A DNA stretch of 64,000 nt, from assembly GCA_039881045.1 (NCBI GenBank), contig JAYWVB010000004.1, positions 124,001 through 188,000 on the forward strand, written 5' to 3'. This stretch comes from Chaetomium olivaceum. Lineage: Eukaryota; Ascomycota; Sordariomycetes; Sordariales; Chaetomiaceae. Positions 43,750 to 54,589 of this stretch are shown one piece after another (position 1 is the first letter of the stretch; each line of letters starts with the position of its first letter). The notes below the pieces were generated by a model. The model saw only the letters and a list, made by a program, of their open reading frames with translations. It searched no databases and was not told the origin of the DNA. The position numbers and the translations under genes are program-made.

Positions 43750-44384
43750 GGGGCGGTTGAGTTGGGTTGATTTCTCGATGGGTCGAACTTAGTGCTGGAG
43801 TGGGGGTCTTGGGTCGTAGCCAGCTGTTTGTAGATTGCAATTGTTGAACATTTTTGTTTTTCCCTGCTTTTTTGTTTTTTTGCCGTCTTGACTTGTCGTA
43901 TCTATCGTAATTTACTAGTACAGGCACCCGTTCGGTTGCCACGAGCAAGTTCAGAAAGCTGAGCAAAAACCATGCAACCTTCTTCTTTTTGCCGTAAACC
44001 TAGATATTTACAAGCAACATCCACAGGCATCTTAAGCTTATCTGTCTTCAATTAATACTGGGCTGTCAGTCAAATGCAGGTACTGTAATGTTGCCCACAT
44101 TTCAAGCTTCGAGAACCGGATTTACAGAATAATCCCTGTTGCCACATCTCAAACGTCATTGCCAAGAGAGGAAATTGCCCGTGTGCTCACAATCCTGTTC
44201 CTGATTCTATTGACGAAGCGAACTAAGATATTTATTTAACTACTGAATAGGCCGCAATAACAAATTTACCGCAATTAAATTACCGACAGTCGACCTTTCG
44301 GGGGCGATATTCACCAGCTCCCAGACTAAAAAACCAACATCCCGACACCATCTTAATAACCCCCCCTACGCCACCACCGTCAAC
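43750..44384. other. Intergenic / promoter of the transporter gene
   Basis: 635 bp, T-rich near 43855-43880 and AT-rich with TAAATTACCG near 44276. No gene is seen. Confidence 0.45.
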
Positions 44385-45806
44385 ATGTCCACCGGCTTCC
44401 TCCAGTCCTTCATAGCCGCCGTTCAGGCCAGTGTATCGGTCCTCCTCGTCTTGCTCTCCGGAGGAATCGCCGCCCACCTCAAGCTCATCAACCGCACCGA
44501 CACCAAATCCATATCCAAGATCTGCGCCCGTATCTTCCTTCCAGCCCTATTGATCACCAAGGTGGGTTCTGAGCTCCATGCTAGCTCCGCCGGCAGGTAC
44601 TTAGTGATTGTAATATGGGGCATCATTGTCCACATTGTCTCCTTTTTGGTCGGTCTCTTGGGCCACCGCGTTCTGGGCATGCCCGACTTCGTCACCCCAG
44701 CAATCCTGATCAACAACAGCACCAGCTACCCGCTGCTTCTCATCACGGCCCTTGAAGACACGGGCATTCTGGACTCACTCATCGTAACGGACGAGACCAC
44801 CAAACAAGCCATTGAAAGGGCCAAGGCATACCTCTTGGTCTACTCCACCATCAGCAACTGCGTCACGTTCGCCGTGGGGCCCCGCCTAATCGACTCGGAG
44901 CATGCCGCCGAGGACGAGGAAGAAGACGATAAAATTGGCAATGTCAATGACAATGGCAATCAAGGTGACGACAACGCCGTCGCGACTCCGGACGTGGAAG
45001 CCAACGAGGAGACCCGGCTGCTGGACGGCCACCTACCAAACTCACCGCACCCACTGAGACGGAACTCTTTCTCTTTCTCGCGCTCCAGTGAGGCAGGAAA
45101 GCCGAAATCGAAACCCGACCATCGGCGGCCTTGGTTCATGCCACCCCAGAGATGGAACCGTCTGTCTCCCCAGGTCAAATGGTGGTTTTTATTCATCCTT
45201 GACTTTTTCAATGCCCCGCTGCTTGGGGCAATCATCGGCACCATCGTGGGCTTGGTTCCCGCCTTTCACCGTGCCTTTTTTAACAGTTCAGACGATGGCG
45301 GCATATTTACTGCCTGGCTCACTTCCGCGCTAAGGCAAATTGGAGGGCTATTCGTCAGCCTGCCCGTCGTCGTTGCCGGAATCACCCTCTTCTGTTCTAC
45401 CAAGGAGGCGAGAGACAACAACGAGAGCGGCATGAAATTACCCCTCGGAACAACTTTGTACATCCTGTTTGTTCGTTTCATCGCCTGGCCGGCCGTCTCT
45501 ATCAGTGTCATCTACGTCCTCGCGGCCAAAACGACTCTGCTCGGCTCTGACCCGGTCCTATGGTTTTGCTTGATGATGATGCCGACCGGGCCAAGCGCCA
45601 TGAAGCTCATCACCCTAGTTCAAGTGGCTGAGGGAACCAAGGAAAGTGAAAAGATGACTGTGAGGCTGCTGATGGTAAGTGAGATCTTTGTTGACTGCCG
45701 ACTTCCGCCTGCTAACGTTATCCAGATATCGTACCTCATCTCCCCCATCCTTTCACTCACCGTTGCCGGAAGCCTGCTCGCCAGCCAAGCCGCCATTCCC
45801 AGCTGA
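44385..45806 (+). CDS. Auxin-efflux-carrier family transporter
   Basis: An N-terminal five-helix half (QASVSVLLVLLSGGIAAHL; ARIFLPALLITKVGSEL; YLVIVIWGIIVHIVSFLVGL; MPDFVTPAILINNSTSYPLL) and a C-terminal half (PLLGAIIGTIVGLVPAFHRA; GGLFVSLPVVVAGITLF; LYILFVRFIAWPAVSISVIY; MMMPTGPSAMKLITLVQVA) are joined by a roughly 90-residue acidic cytosolic loop. This is the AEC/PIN-like fold, as in the yeast ECM3/YLR152C relatives. An intron at 45675-45725 (GTAAGT, CTGCTAAC, TCCAG) is 51 nt, a multiple of three without a stop, so a reading that ignores it would add 17 false residues. Spliced length is 456 aa. The substrate is unknown. Confidence 0.88.
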   Translation: MSTGFLQSFIAAVQASVSVLLVLLSGGIAAHLKLINRTDTKSISKICARIFLPALLITKVGSELHASSAGRYLVIVIWGIIVHIVSFLVGLLGHRVLGMPDFVTPAILINNSTSYPLLLITALEDTGILDSLIVTDETTKQAIERAKAYLLVYSTISNCVTFAVGPRLIDSEHAAEDEEEDDKIGNVNDNGNQGDDNAVATPDVEANEETRLLDGHLPNSPHPLRRNSFSFSRSSEAGKPKSKPDHRRPWFMPPQRWNRLSPQVKWWFLFILDFFNAPLLGAIIGTIVGLVPAFHRAFFNSSDDGGIFTAWLTSALRQIGGLFVSLPVVVAGITLFCSTKEARDNNESGMKLPLGTTLYILFVRFIAWPAVSISVIYVLAAKTTLLGSDPVLWFCLMMMPTGPSAMKLITLVQVAEGTKESEKMTVRLLMVSEIFVDCRLPPANVIQISYLISPILSLTVAGSLLASQAAIPS

Positions 45807-45838
45807 AAGTTCCACGAGCTTGATGCAGCTGTCCGGCC

Positions 45839-46798
45839 TCAAACCCTCAACCGAACAGGCCGCAACCCCCTCCTCCCCTTGCCAAAGGTTGTCCCATTCA
45901 ACCCGCACCCATCCACCACACAAGCCGACGCCGTATGACAAAACCTAATCCTCCCCCCCTCCACCCGAAACAGATGACTATCCGGCATCGCCGCCTGCCC
46001 CTGCGTGCGATCCAGCCCAGGGAACCCCACAAACACACTCACCGCGCCCAGCACCACACCCACCACATACCGCCGGTACGGCACCACAATCGTGCTCGGC
46101 CACACCATGACGCACTCCCCGTCCACCATCTCCCCGCGCGCCGGCAGGCTCCCCTCCAGCCGGTAGCACAGCTCCCCCCACGGCACCACCACGCTGGCGT
46201 TGCCGAACCGATCAAAGTAGGCGTCCCCCAGCGCCTGCATCGCCCCGCGCGAGGCCGCCCGCTCCGCTTCGGGGATCACGCCCCACGCATCCTCGCCGCC
46301 CTCGCCGCCCTCGGCCGCGTTGAGCTCCAGCGTGCCCGTCGCGTTGAACAGCCAGTCGCCCGGGGTCGTGACGACCGATTCCACCAGCTGCAGGAGGGCC
46401 AGACCACCACTGCTGCTGCTGCTGTCCGCGTTGTTCGCCAGCACGAAGCGCGTGTGGATGACGTGCGGGCGGGGGTCGGACGCCGCGATCACTTCGGCGA
46501 AGGCTGCGCACTGCTCTGGGTCGTGGATGGCGCGCGAGAAGTCGATTTGTAGCGGGGTGGCGAGGGTGGAGGTGTGGAGGGGAGTGGCTAGGTTGTTTTC
46601 GAGGTAGATTAGGTTGGGGCTTGCGGAGGCGACGGCGGTGAGCAGGGAGGCGTTGCCGGCTTTTTGGGCGGTGATGTAGGCCGAGGTGAGGGATTCGAGG
46701 AATGGGCGCGTGCAGTTGGTGGTGGTGGCCGTGGTGGTGAGGGTGAGGTGGGCGAGGAAGGGGAGGGTGGTGAGGAGGGTTGTGAGGAGCGATGGCAT
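45839..46798 (-). CDS. Secreted DUF8021-type protein
   Basis: One exon of 319 aa. The start MPSLLTTLLTTLPFLAHL is a signal peptide. Recognisable blocks are a Cys/Tyr-rich opening (NCTRPFLESLTSAYITAQKA), YLENN, RAIHDPEQCAAFAEVIA, DWLFNATGTLELN, the block YFDRFGNASVVVPWGELCYR then LEGSLPARGEM, MPDSHLFRVEGGRIRFCHT and a final C. This order is the fungal extracellular domain DUF8021, of unknown role. The poly-Ser insert at about residues 125-130 is variable sequence. Its stop codon lies only 32 bp from that of the convergent transporter gene. Confidence 0.78.
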   Translation of the reverse strand: MPSLLTTLLTTLPFLAHLTLTTTATTTNCTRPFLESLTSAYITAQKAGNASLLTAVASASPNLIYLENNLATPLHTSTLATPLQIDFSRAIHDPEQCAAFAEVIAASDPRPHVIHTRFVLANNADSSSSSGGLALLQLVESVVTTPGDWLFNATGTLELNAAEGGEGGEDAWGVIPEAERAASRGAMQALGDAYFDRFGNASVVVPWGELCYRLEGSLPARGEMVDGECVMVWPSTIVVPYRRYVVGVVLGAVSVFVGFPGLDRTQGQAAMPDSHLFRVEGGRIRFCHTASACVVDGCGLNGTTFGKGRRGLRPVRLRV

Positions 46799-47551
46799 CG
46801 TGGGCTGTTTGAAGGGGTTGTCTGCTAATAGATCTCTTTGTACCGCGGAAGCTCAATGATCCTATCGCGATGGTGGATGCTCGCTCACTCATTCTGAGAG
46901 GAGGCATGGTGGTGATGGTGTGTAGGTACCTAGGGTTAAGTAATGGTCGGATATAGGAGACAAAACTGGCACCCGAAGGCCTCGACGTCACGCATGTTAC
47001 ACGCGGAGAGTGGAAATGCAGGTACCACGACGGTCGATGAATGAGACTGTCAAATCAGGGGCCAACCAAGCCAAACCCCGCCCGAGATGATCTCAGGGTC
47101 AGGACTCCTAGTTATTAGCCGTCAGCCCTGAGGTTGACCATCGATGCGGAGATAGCCACCAGTCAAGTCACAATGTCAACTGCCGGATCGTATGCAAACC
47201 CTGCGCTCGGGGCAATTTGCAAAGCCCGGATCTTTCTTCCCCGAAGGTTTGGTCTCCTCCGCTATTACCCTTGTGCTGCCTGACCACGGTATTTCCGTCA
47301 CGGAACACGATCAACACCTCACCGGCCTTCGTTGTGTACTCTCACTTACAGCTAGTGTCATGACACATCATTCACATCAAATAATCCAAAGTTGGTTGTC
47401 CAAACGATATTGTAAAAGCTAAGCAACTAATGGTTGCTGCCGCGAGGCTGGTATTCATCTATCTGTCTTATCTCGGCCCTGTTCACCGATTCCCTTTTGT
47501 CATCCAAGCTCATCCCAGCCCATGCATCCCATATCCATCCGTAACGCCAAT
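46799..47551. other. Intergenic
   Basis: 750 bp. Promoter of the minus-strand DUF8021 gene on the left and 3' flank of the HAD gene on the right. A GTAGGTACCTAGGG motif lies at 46923-46936. Confidence 0.45.
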
Positions 47552-49143
47552 TCAAACCTCAATCGCCGAGGTGGCCGTGTCGTGCAACACAGGGTTGACA
47601 ACACGAGCATCCCACTCAAACACAAAATCATCACCCAGCTGCTTGCGGCAGGCGGCAGTCACGGCCTCCCAGACGTTGGGGAAGACACCAAAGTTAGCCG
47701 GGTTCTCCTCGTCGTTGTCACCGCCCTGGAACACACCCGTGCGGACAAGGCAAGTGTTCCAGCCGTACATGTTGCCACCGACGATGTCCGAGGCCGGGTT
47801 GTCGCCGATCATGTAGATGTTCTCGGGCACGCGCTCCTCGCCGTGCAGCGAGTCCATCCACGAAGCGATAACCTCGTCGGCGTACTTGTACGTCGCAAGC
47901 TCGGGCTTGCCGTACACGACGCGCTCTAGCTCCACGCCCGTAAGAGCCTTGTACATGGCCTCGAGGCCGATGCGGAAGGCGCCCTGGCTCATGCGCGGGA
48001 TTGGGTGCTCCGTCGGGCACAGCAGGTCGCCCTGCGAGAAGTAGATGGGGATCCGCTGCGAGACGGGGTCCTTGGCCGTGGTGCCGAACCGCCCGTTCTC
48101 GGACCGCAGCAGGTCCATGATGATCTGCATGTCGGTCGCGTAGTCGCGCGAGTCCGAGAAGACGAGGATGGCGTCGATGTTCATCTTGGTGAAGTCGCGC
48201 GGCCGCGACGACGCGCGCTCCTCCTCGGTAAAGACCCGGTAGGGGGCGATGGTCGGGTCCCACGCCACGATGTCGTTGGGCACGATGATGTTCTTGAAGC
48301 CGTACTCCTCGGCCACGTCGCGGCACCGGTAGCCCTCGCCGCCGACGACCAGCACCGTCTCGTAGTACTCGGCTAGCGCCCGCATGGGTGTGTGGCTCTG
48401 GATGAACTGCTCTGTGTCGATGTGGTTCTTGAGGATCTTGGACAGCTGCTCCGTCCGCGCCAGCTCGGGCTTACCGGAGCCGTTGGTCAGGAAGATGTGC
48501 GGGATCTTGATGCCCAGCTGGTTGTTGCCGTTGAGCATGTCGAGCGTCTTCTGGCCCTGCGGGATGAGCCGGTCGCCGTGGACGAGCACGCCGTCGATGT
48601 CAAAGACGAAGGCCATGTTCTTAGCCGCCTTGACCTTGTGCGCAAAGACATCCTGTACCTGCGAGGCCAGGATATCCCGACAAGGCTGAACAACGCCGGG
48701 CTTTGCGCCCAAGAGAGCCTCCTTGACCTCGGCCGGGTATGTAACGCTGCTGAGCCGTGACTGCCGCTTCGACTTGGGGATGGGTAGCGAAGCGCCGAAG
48801 GAGTTGCGAGATACCCTCCTCTCCTTTGTCGACGGGGTATTTGAAAGGTGGTGCATAAACTGCGTGGTCTCTGCCTCGGGTGACCTCAAGGCGGGCACCT
48901 CGATGGTGTTGTGTGAACTTGGTGATGTCGGGATGGTGAGGTTGTGTTCGAGGCTCCCCAAGCTCAACCCCTTGCCACGGCTCTCTTTCCTGGCATGACC
49001 AGTGCTGACCTGACCATCTGTCTTCTTAGGAAGAATCGGGAAGTCCTTGGGATGTGTGGTCTTCTCAGGGGAATCAGGGGAGTGTGCATGCTGTGCTTCG
49101 GGGACGAGCCGAAGTCGACTTCCTTGAATCCCGGTTGCGACAT
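47552..49143 (-). CDS. HAD-superfamily class IIA phosphatase, CECR5-like (one N-terminal frameshift)
   Basis: The haloacid-dehalogenase motifs are clear: motif I FVFDIDGVLVHG (catalytic Asp-x-Asp), motif II IFLTNGSG, the Lys region VYGKPELATYKYADEVI, and motif IV MIGDNPASDIVGGNMYGWNT followed by CLVRTGVFQGG. Together with the cap typical of class IIA, this matches the CECR5 type; the substrate is unknown. The N-terminal 160 residues are Ser/Pro-rich. The frame of the HAD domain has no ATG until MHHLSN. The natural start is the ATG at 49143 (SQPGFKEVDFGSS). It leads into the HAD frame if the doubled CA near 49082-49086 (GTGT on the plus strand) is reduced by 2 nt, which gives 530 codons including stop. 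Alternatively translation begins at MHHLSN and the N-terminal part is leader. Confidence 0.85.
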
Positions 49144-50571
49144 GATGGGTAGATTGTTTAGGCAAGACTGAATATGGAGGAAACTGGACTTGAAGAAGAC
49201 TGAACGCTAACGGTATGATGCGAGGGCAAGAGTGGATGTGAATGTCGGCAAACCCTGATTTCCCCTGGGACGGAGGGAGTCTTATATCAGAGTGGAAAGG
49301 CAACGAATCTCCAGATACCCTCGGAAGAACCCCTCGGAAGTGAATTCGTCGGTGTAGCCGTGTCCCTGTCCTGTCTCGTCTGTTGGAGGCCTTCGGCGTT
49401 GCCTATCAGCCAGCGTGGTGTCAGATAAACATCAATATCCACCGTTGAAGCTCCAGTATGACGACACTATGGAGTGGCGGTCGAGGAAAACCCACAAGGG
49501 TCCTGATGATGGATACCAGGACTTTTTTGCCGCTACCCGTGTGGCAGCTCATCATTCATTCGTTCACATGTCATCATGCGAGCACGCATGCTTCTTTGTC
49601 TTGACGCTCATCCTTCGCGGATCATGATGGGACGTTACTAAATAGACCATGTACTAGTATGCGTTGGCAAAAGCTTGCCAATGATAATACAACTAATTGC
49701 CAGTCGAACTTACCTCATTGTTGTGTCGTGTCATTGTGTCAAGCGGGAGTCTCCGCCGGCGTTGCCAGCGGGGCATGTCGATGTCGTCACAGGTCCCAAA
49801 CGCCCCAACGTCCTCCCGGAAATCTCATACACACCTCAGAACAACAAGGGGTTTCTTGCGGAGCCCGAGTCCGCGGCGGTCGCCTCCGTGCCACCGAAAC
49901 GATTGCCCGTTGGTGCAGTCGAATGCGGCTGTCAAGGAAAAGCTTGTCGGTGAGACCAAGCGACCTTGGCAAGGCGATAATATGCACGGAGGGACTCGGG
50001 AGATTTACCGACATGACTCGGACCTGATGATCGAAGCTCGAATCAGCCAGGAGGTGTGGATTTTGAAGGCTCCAGAAAAGGGGGTCTGGCCGAACAAAGC
50101 CGCGAATGCTATTCATGCGGCGTTGCCGTGTATTGCCGTCCGATGTAAAAACCTTCAGATGTTTGTGGGGCCGCAAAAAGATGCTCCTTGTAATACGTCA
50201 CACTGTGGAACTGACTGGGTTATCGCGGTCGCGGATCGACCGTTTGCTATCTCTGAATGGCCCGTCACCGACACTTTTCTCAAACGCGAGCCCGAAAATA
50301 GATGCCGTTAGAGCCGCGCGATATGTGGCCAGGGAAAGTTTCCAAGTGAAGGTGTCTTGGCTGCGTTGTAACAGTTTATTTGGCGCATCATCCCAGGAAG
50401 TGGACTCAGGGGAACTTGGAGATTCCGCAGGAAAACAGCACCACCACTCACTCAAACACGCTTTGGGACTTTGGTACTTACCTAAGGTACTCAGCTCAAG
50501 CTATCAGCAATATCCCATCTTACCTGCCGTGCTACCCACGACCCAGGCAAATACCGACACACACTTTCAAC
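49144..50571. other. Divergent intergenic region HAD / aldo-keto reductase
   Basis: 1.4 kb. Open frames inside it overlap one another and lack recognisable motifs. Holds the promoters of two divergent genes. Confidence 0.45.
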
Positions 50572-51531
50572 ATGGCATCCAAGACTTACACGCTTAACAA
50601 CGGCGTCAAGATTCCGGCGGTGGGCTTCGGCACCTTCGCCAATGAAGGCGCCAAGGGCGAGACGTACAAGGCAGTAACCAAGGCGTTGGAGGTCGGCTAC
50701 CGGCATCTCGACTGCGCGTGGTTCTACCAGAACGAGGACGAGGTGGGCGATGCTCTGCACGACTTTTTGAGCAAGAACCCCAACGTCAAACGCGAAGACA
50801 TCTTCATCTGCACCAAGGTCTGGAACCACCTGCATCGGCCCGAGGATGTCAAATGGAGCTTCGACAACTCGTGCTCCAAGCTGAAGATCGACTACATCGA
50901 CCTCTTCCTCGTGCACTGGCCGATCGCGGCCGAGAAGAACGAGGACCACTCGGTCAAACTCGGGCCCGACGGCAAGTATATCATCAACAAGGAGCTGACC
51001 GAAAACCCGGAACCAACATGGCGGGCGATGGAGGAGTTGGCCGACAGTGGTCGGGCAAAGGCTATCGGCGTGTCCAACTGGACGGTGGCCGGGCTGAAGA
51101 AGCTTCTTGAGATCGCGCGCATCACGCCGACGGTCAACCAAGTAGAGATTCACCCGTTCCTCCCCAACACGGAGCTGGTCAAGTTCTGTCTCGACAACCA
51201 GATCCTGCCGGCCGCGTACTCGCCACTGGGGTCGCAGAACCAGGTGCCGTCGACGGGCGAGACGGTGCGGGCGGACCCGACGCTGAACAAGGTGGCGGAG
51301 CACAGCGGGCACAACCTCGCGCAGGTGCTGCTGGCTTGGGGTCTCCGTCGGGGCTATGTCGTGCTGCCCAAGAGCTCGACGCCGAGTCGAATCGAGAGCA
51401 ATTTTCAGATCCCAGAGCTGACGGACGAGGAGTTTAATGCGGTCGAGGATGTGGCCCGCGGGAGGCACTGCCGGTTTGTGAACATGAAGGATACTTTTGG
51501 TTGGGACGTGTGGCCCGAGGAATCGCAGTAA
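50572..51531 (+). CDS. Aldo/keto reductase
   Basis: One exon encodes 319 aa with the start MASKTYTLNNGVKIPAVGFG at 50572; the frame is open upstream, but this ATG fits the family's start exactly. The catalytic tetrad is Asp47 and Tyr52 in YRHLDCAWFYQNE, Lys82 in ICTKVWN and His115 in FLVHWP. Cofactor-binding features are SNWTVAGL, QVEIHPFL, AAYSPLGS and the C-terminal LPKSSTPSRIESN, the NADPH-phosphate loop. It is an AKR of the aldose/glycerol reductase type, an NADPH-linked reducer of aldehydes or sugars; the exact substrate is not readable. Intact frame, cytosolic. Confidence 0.92.
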   Translation: MASKTYTLNNGVKIPAVGFGTFANEGAKGETYKAVTKALEVGYRHLDCAWFYQNEDEVGDALHDFLSKNPNVKREDIFICTKVWNHLHRPEDVKWSFDNSCSKLKIDYIDLFLVHWPIAAEKNEDHSVKLGPDGKYIINKELTENPEPTWRAMEELADSGRAKAIGVSNWTVAGLKKLLEIARITPTVNQVEIHPFLPNTELVKFCLDNQILPAAYSPLGSQNQVPSTGETVRADPTLNKVAEHSGHNLAQVLLAWGLRRGYVVLPKSSTPSRIESNFQIPELTDEEFNAVEDVARGRHCRFVNMKDTFGWDVWPEESQ

Positions 51532-52079
51532 GGGACGTCGGACGATGAAGCAAGGTGACAAAAGCGGGAAGAGGGTTGCATGGGTTGATTTTGAAAAGGG
51601 AAAGGATCGGGGTTAAGGTTGCATTGTTAGACAGGTCTCACGAACCGAAAATACACACACGGACATCAATGATTGCTCAGCAGAAGGCACTAGTCCAAAA
51701 ATGTCTCACCAACTTGGATGAAACGCGGAGTTAACATGCTCGGCATCAATAACTCAGCAAGTTAGTTTCCGATGGTGTGTGCAGGCGGCGCCGCAATGCC
51801 CCGACGTGGAACCATGTCGGAGAGTTTTAGATTCTAGTGGTTGGCTGGGCGAATACGCCATACCTGACACAGATACGCTTATATGTCAGGGACAGAGTTG
51901 TACTTGGGTCAGAAACCACGTATTTAACAGCCATCTAACCAGGTATTACATGTTGGCAAACCACGCAAGCTGTGTGCCATCTGGATTCCTCAGCTCAGTA
52001 TCAAGGTGGCAGGAATTAACCCCCACTTGAACCGCCACCAACTGCCAGTTTTCCCTCGACCCTCTCACAACTTAGCATC
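51532..52079. other. Intergenic
   Basis: 548 bp with the promoter of the next gene; CT-rich leader before the ATG. No gene is seen. Confidence 0.5.
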
Positions 52080-53322
52080 ATGGTCAAAATCGCTATTGCC
52101 GGTCCCGGACGTATGTTGGGGTCTCGCACTTTCCCTTGCCGAGTCCTGCTAACTAGTTACATTGTAGAGGTCGCCCGGGAGATTATTGATGGCCTGATAG
52201 CCACCGGCAAACACGAAATCGTCCTCCTCTCCCGCAGGGTACGCCATGGATAGTTTAACTCGCCACGTTTATGGCTAATGCTGGTTAGGATGCGGCTCCA
52301 GAGGAATTTGTCGAAAAGACCACGTGGGTGAAGGTGGACTTCTCGGACAAAGAAGGCCTGGTCCAAGTACTTCAAGGGGTCCATACCGTACTGTCCTTCA
52401 TCGTGGTTCACCTTGATACGGATAATGTCTCCCAAAAGACATTGATCGATGCCTCCATCGAAGCCGGCGTCAAGCGTATTGCACCAAGCGAGTGGGCACT
52501 GTAAGTCTCTTCCCGTCCATCGTTGCAGTCGAAGCCGGTCTAACCCCACGTAACTCAGGGCCAATCTCAACCAGTTTGGTTGGTATGATAACAAGCTCAA
52601 AATCCGGGAGTACTTGGCAGAGAAAAACAAGAACGGCAAGGTAAATCGTCTTCTATAACGCCATATCACACTGGTCTCCTAATACTGATACGCTTTGGTC
52701 AGGTCATCGAGTACTCCCTCTTCCAACCCGGCTGGTTCATGAATTATCTCGCCGGATATCGCAAGATCGCCACACACATCCAGCCTACAGGATTCACCAT
52801 TGTCGACTACGACAAGGGCCTCGCTCGGGTTGCTGGCAGTCTCGATAACAAGGTTACTTATACCGCCATTAATGACGTGGTGAACATCGTTGTGAAAGCT
52901 ATTGACTACGAGGGGGAATGGCCCACCATTGGTGGCATCAACGGCCACACGTTGTCACTGGCCGAAGAGATAGCAATTGGGGAGAGAGTAAGGGGTAAGT
53001 GCCAATACTCGGGCCCGACTTGAGCGAAACATACCTGACTCGCAACACAGGCAAGCCTTTCCAGATTGAAAAGCAGGAACTCGAGGATCTCAGAGCCGGC
53101 ATTGTCAAAACATTGTCGATCCCTACCCTGGATCGTCCCGATGCGGCAAACTTACTACCTAGTACTGGCGAGGAGCTCGCCCGGCAGGTCCTTGCCTGTC
53201 TTCTTCTCAACGCTGCGGAGGGGACAGGCTCCGGTTCGGATGAGTGGAACCAGATCTTCCCGGATTACCAGTTCACCAAGGTCGAGGAGTACCTAACTGG
53301 CGTATTTGCAAACGACGCATGA
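52080..53322 (+). CDS. NmrA/isoflavone-reductase-like oxidoreductase
   Basis: Six exons (52080-52110, 52168-52238, 52289-52500, 52559-52640, 52703-52994, 53051-53322; introns 50-62 nt) join to 319 aa with agreeing phases. The first, 31-nt exon ends in the middle of the dinucleotide loop, which reads AIAGPGQVAREIIDGL across the junction. Later blocks are the acidic VKVDFSDKEGL, TVLSFIVVHLDTDNVSQKTL, GVKRIAPSEWAL and YSLFQPGWFMNYL, all usual in the isoflavone-reductase branch of atypical SDRs, which reduce phenolic or quinone-like substrates with NADPH. The specific substrate is unknown. It is not close in sequence to the NmrA-like gene at 42739. Confidence 0.85.
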
Positions 53323-54589
53323 GCGGTCAATGGTCGCGAGCTGGTTGGCCCCAACCGGGTGGACCACCGATGGCGTACGCAGCAGGGAACAGGGCCTGGG
53401 GATATGATTGCTCTAATGCATTCTTGTTTCGAGAGTTCCTAGTTGTTATTTGAAACAGATAGACAGATGGACCTTGCCATTCGACTGATAAGCAGCCAAT
53501 TTCGTTTCCACCTTCAGGCAAGTGGCCAACCAAAGCACCAGCGGCATGACACCAAAGAGCCGTACATACCTCTTCGTTATTGTAAATTGGGTAGCGTTTA
53601 ATTTAGGCCAGAAGGAAGTTCTCAAACTCATATCAGTGGATACATGCACCGACCTTCTTCTTCAAGTCTCTCCACCCTGGCTTTCGCTTTATTGCTCACC
53701 AATCATCACCATGAACGCACGCTAGAAGCGCAGATTGTCAGTGGTTCTAACAAGACAACCCAATCCAATAAAGTGATGACAACGGAGAAACAACAATGAG
53801 TATGAGCTTCCCCGTAGTTGTTAGTAAGTTTGAGTCCGGTCGGTACCTAATTATTGGCCAGTAATGCTTAATGTTTCCCACCAGCATGTTCAAGGGGTTG
53901 ATAGCCAACACACCCCACTCTTCACTAAAACGCAACCCACGCCGGGTCTTCATTGCCTCACAACGCAGGTCATCATCGGCTCTCATGAAGCGGTGAAGCA
54001 AGTTGATGATGCTACCGACCCACCGCCGGGCCCAGCCCCGCCCTCTACGTCATATATGAGAGTCTAGATGTTACAGAAGACAAGTTATAGACAGCCCGGG
54101 ACCGACTGGGTTGCTGAGAATGACGGATGCCAAAATAGACATTGATATGGACCGGTTAAACATGGAAACATGAAAAGCAAGGCAAAAGTGAAGCGTTACT
54201 TGATTTAGGTAGGCAGCTACAGTCACTTGCAAACCAAGTTTCACCACGCCCCCCTAGCACATCCGATCTATCCCGATTTTCGATGCTTTGGAGCTACGAA
54301 AACGGCTCTAGGTCCGTCGGGCGGCCACTGCATGGCGGCGTGGAACAGTCACAACTCATGGATCACCCAGCTCAAGCACGGCCTCGAGAAACTTGATCCA
54401 GGATAAGATGATCGTCGTCGTTTATGACGAATCGAGGTTCACCGCCAACTGTTAATGCATAGTATAACTCTGAGATTGGAAAAAGCCCACTTCTCGGATT
54501 GCAAAAGAAGAAACCGCGGCCTGAGAGACCTTGCAGTGGTTCCTCGTGCTCTCCCCCTGGACCACTGTGACCGCTCCCTAGGTACAGGA
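53323..54589. other. Intergenic
   Basis: 1.3 kb without a supportable gene; AT-rich in parts. A CCCTAGGTAC sequence lies at 54577-54586. Confidence 0.4.

Noticed and set aside
49697..50311. 204-codon plus-strand frame between HAD and AKR genes
   Set aside because: Overlaps other frames of similar length, no motif, and lies in the shared promoter region.
50491..51561. Minus-strand frame opposite the aldo/keto reductase
   Set aside because: Arg/His/Leu-rich shadow; no motif, while the plus strand has the full catalytic tetrad.
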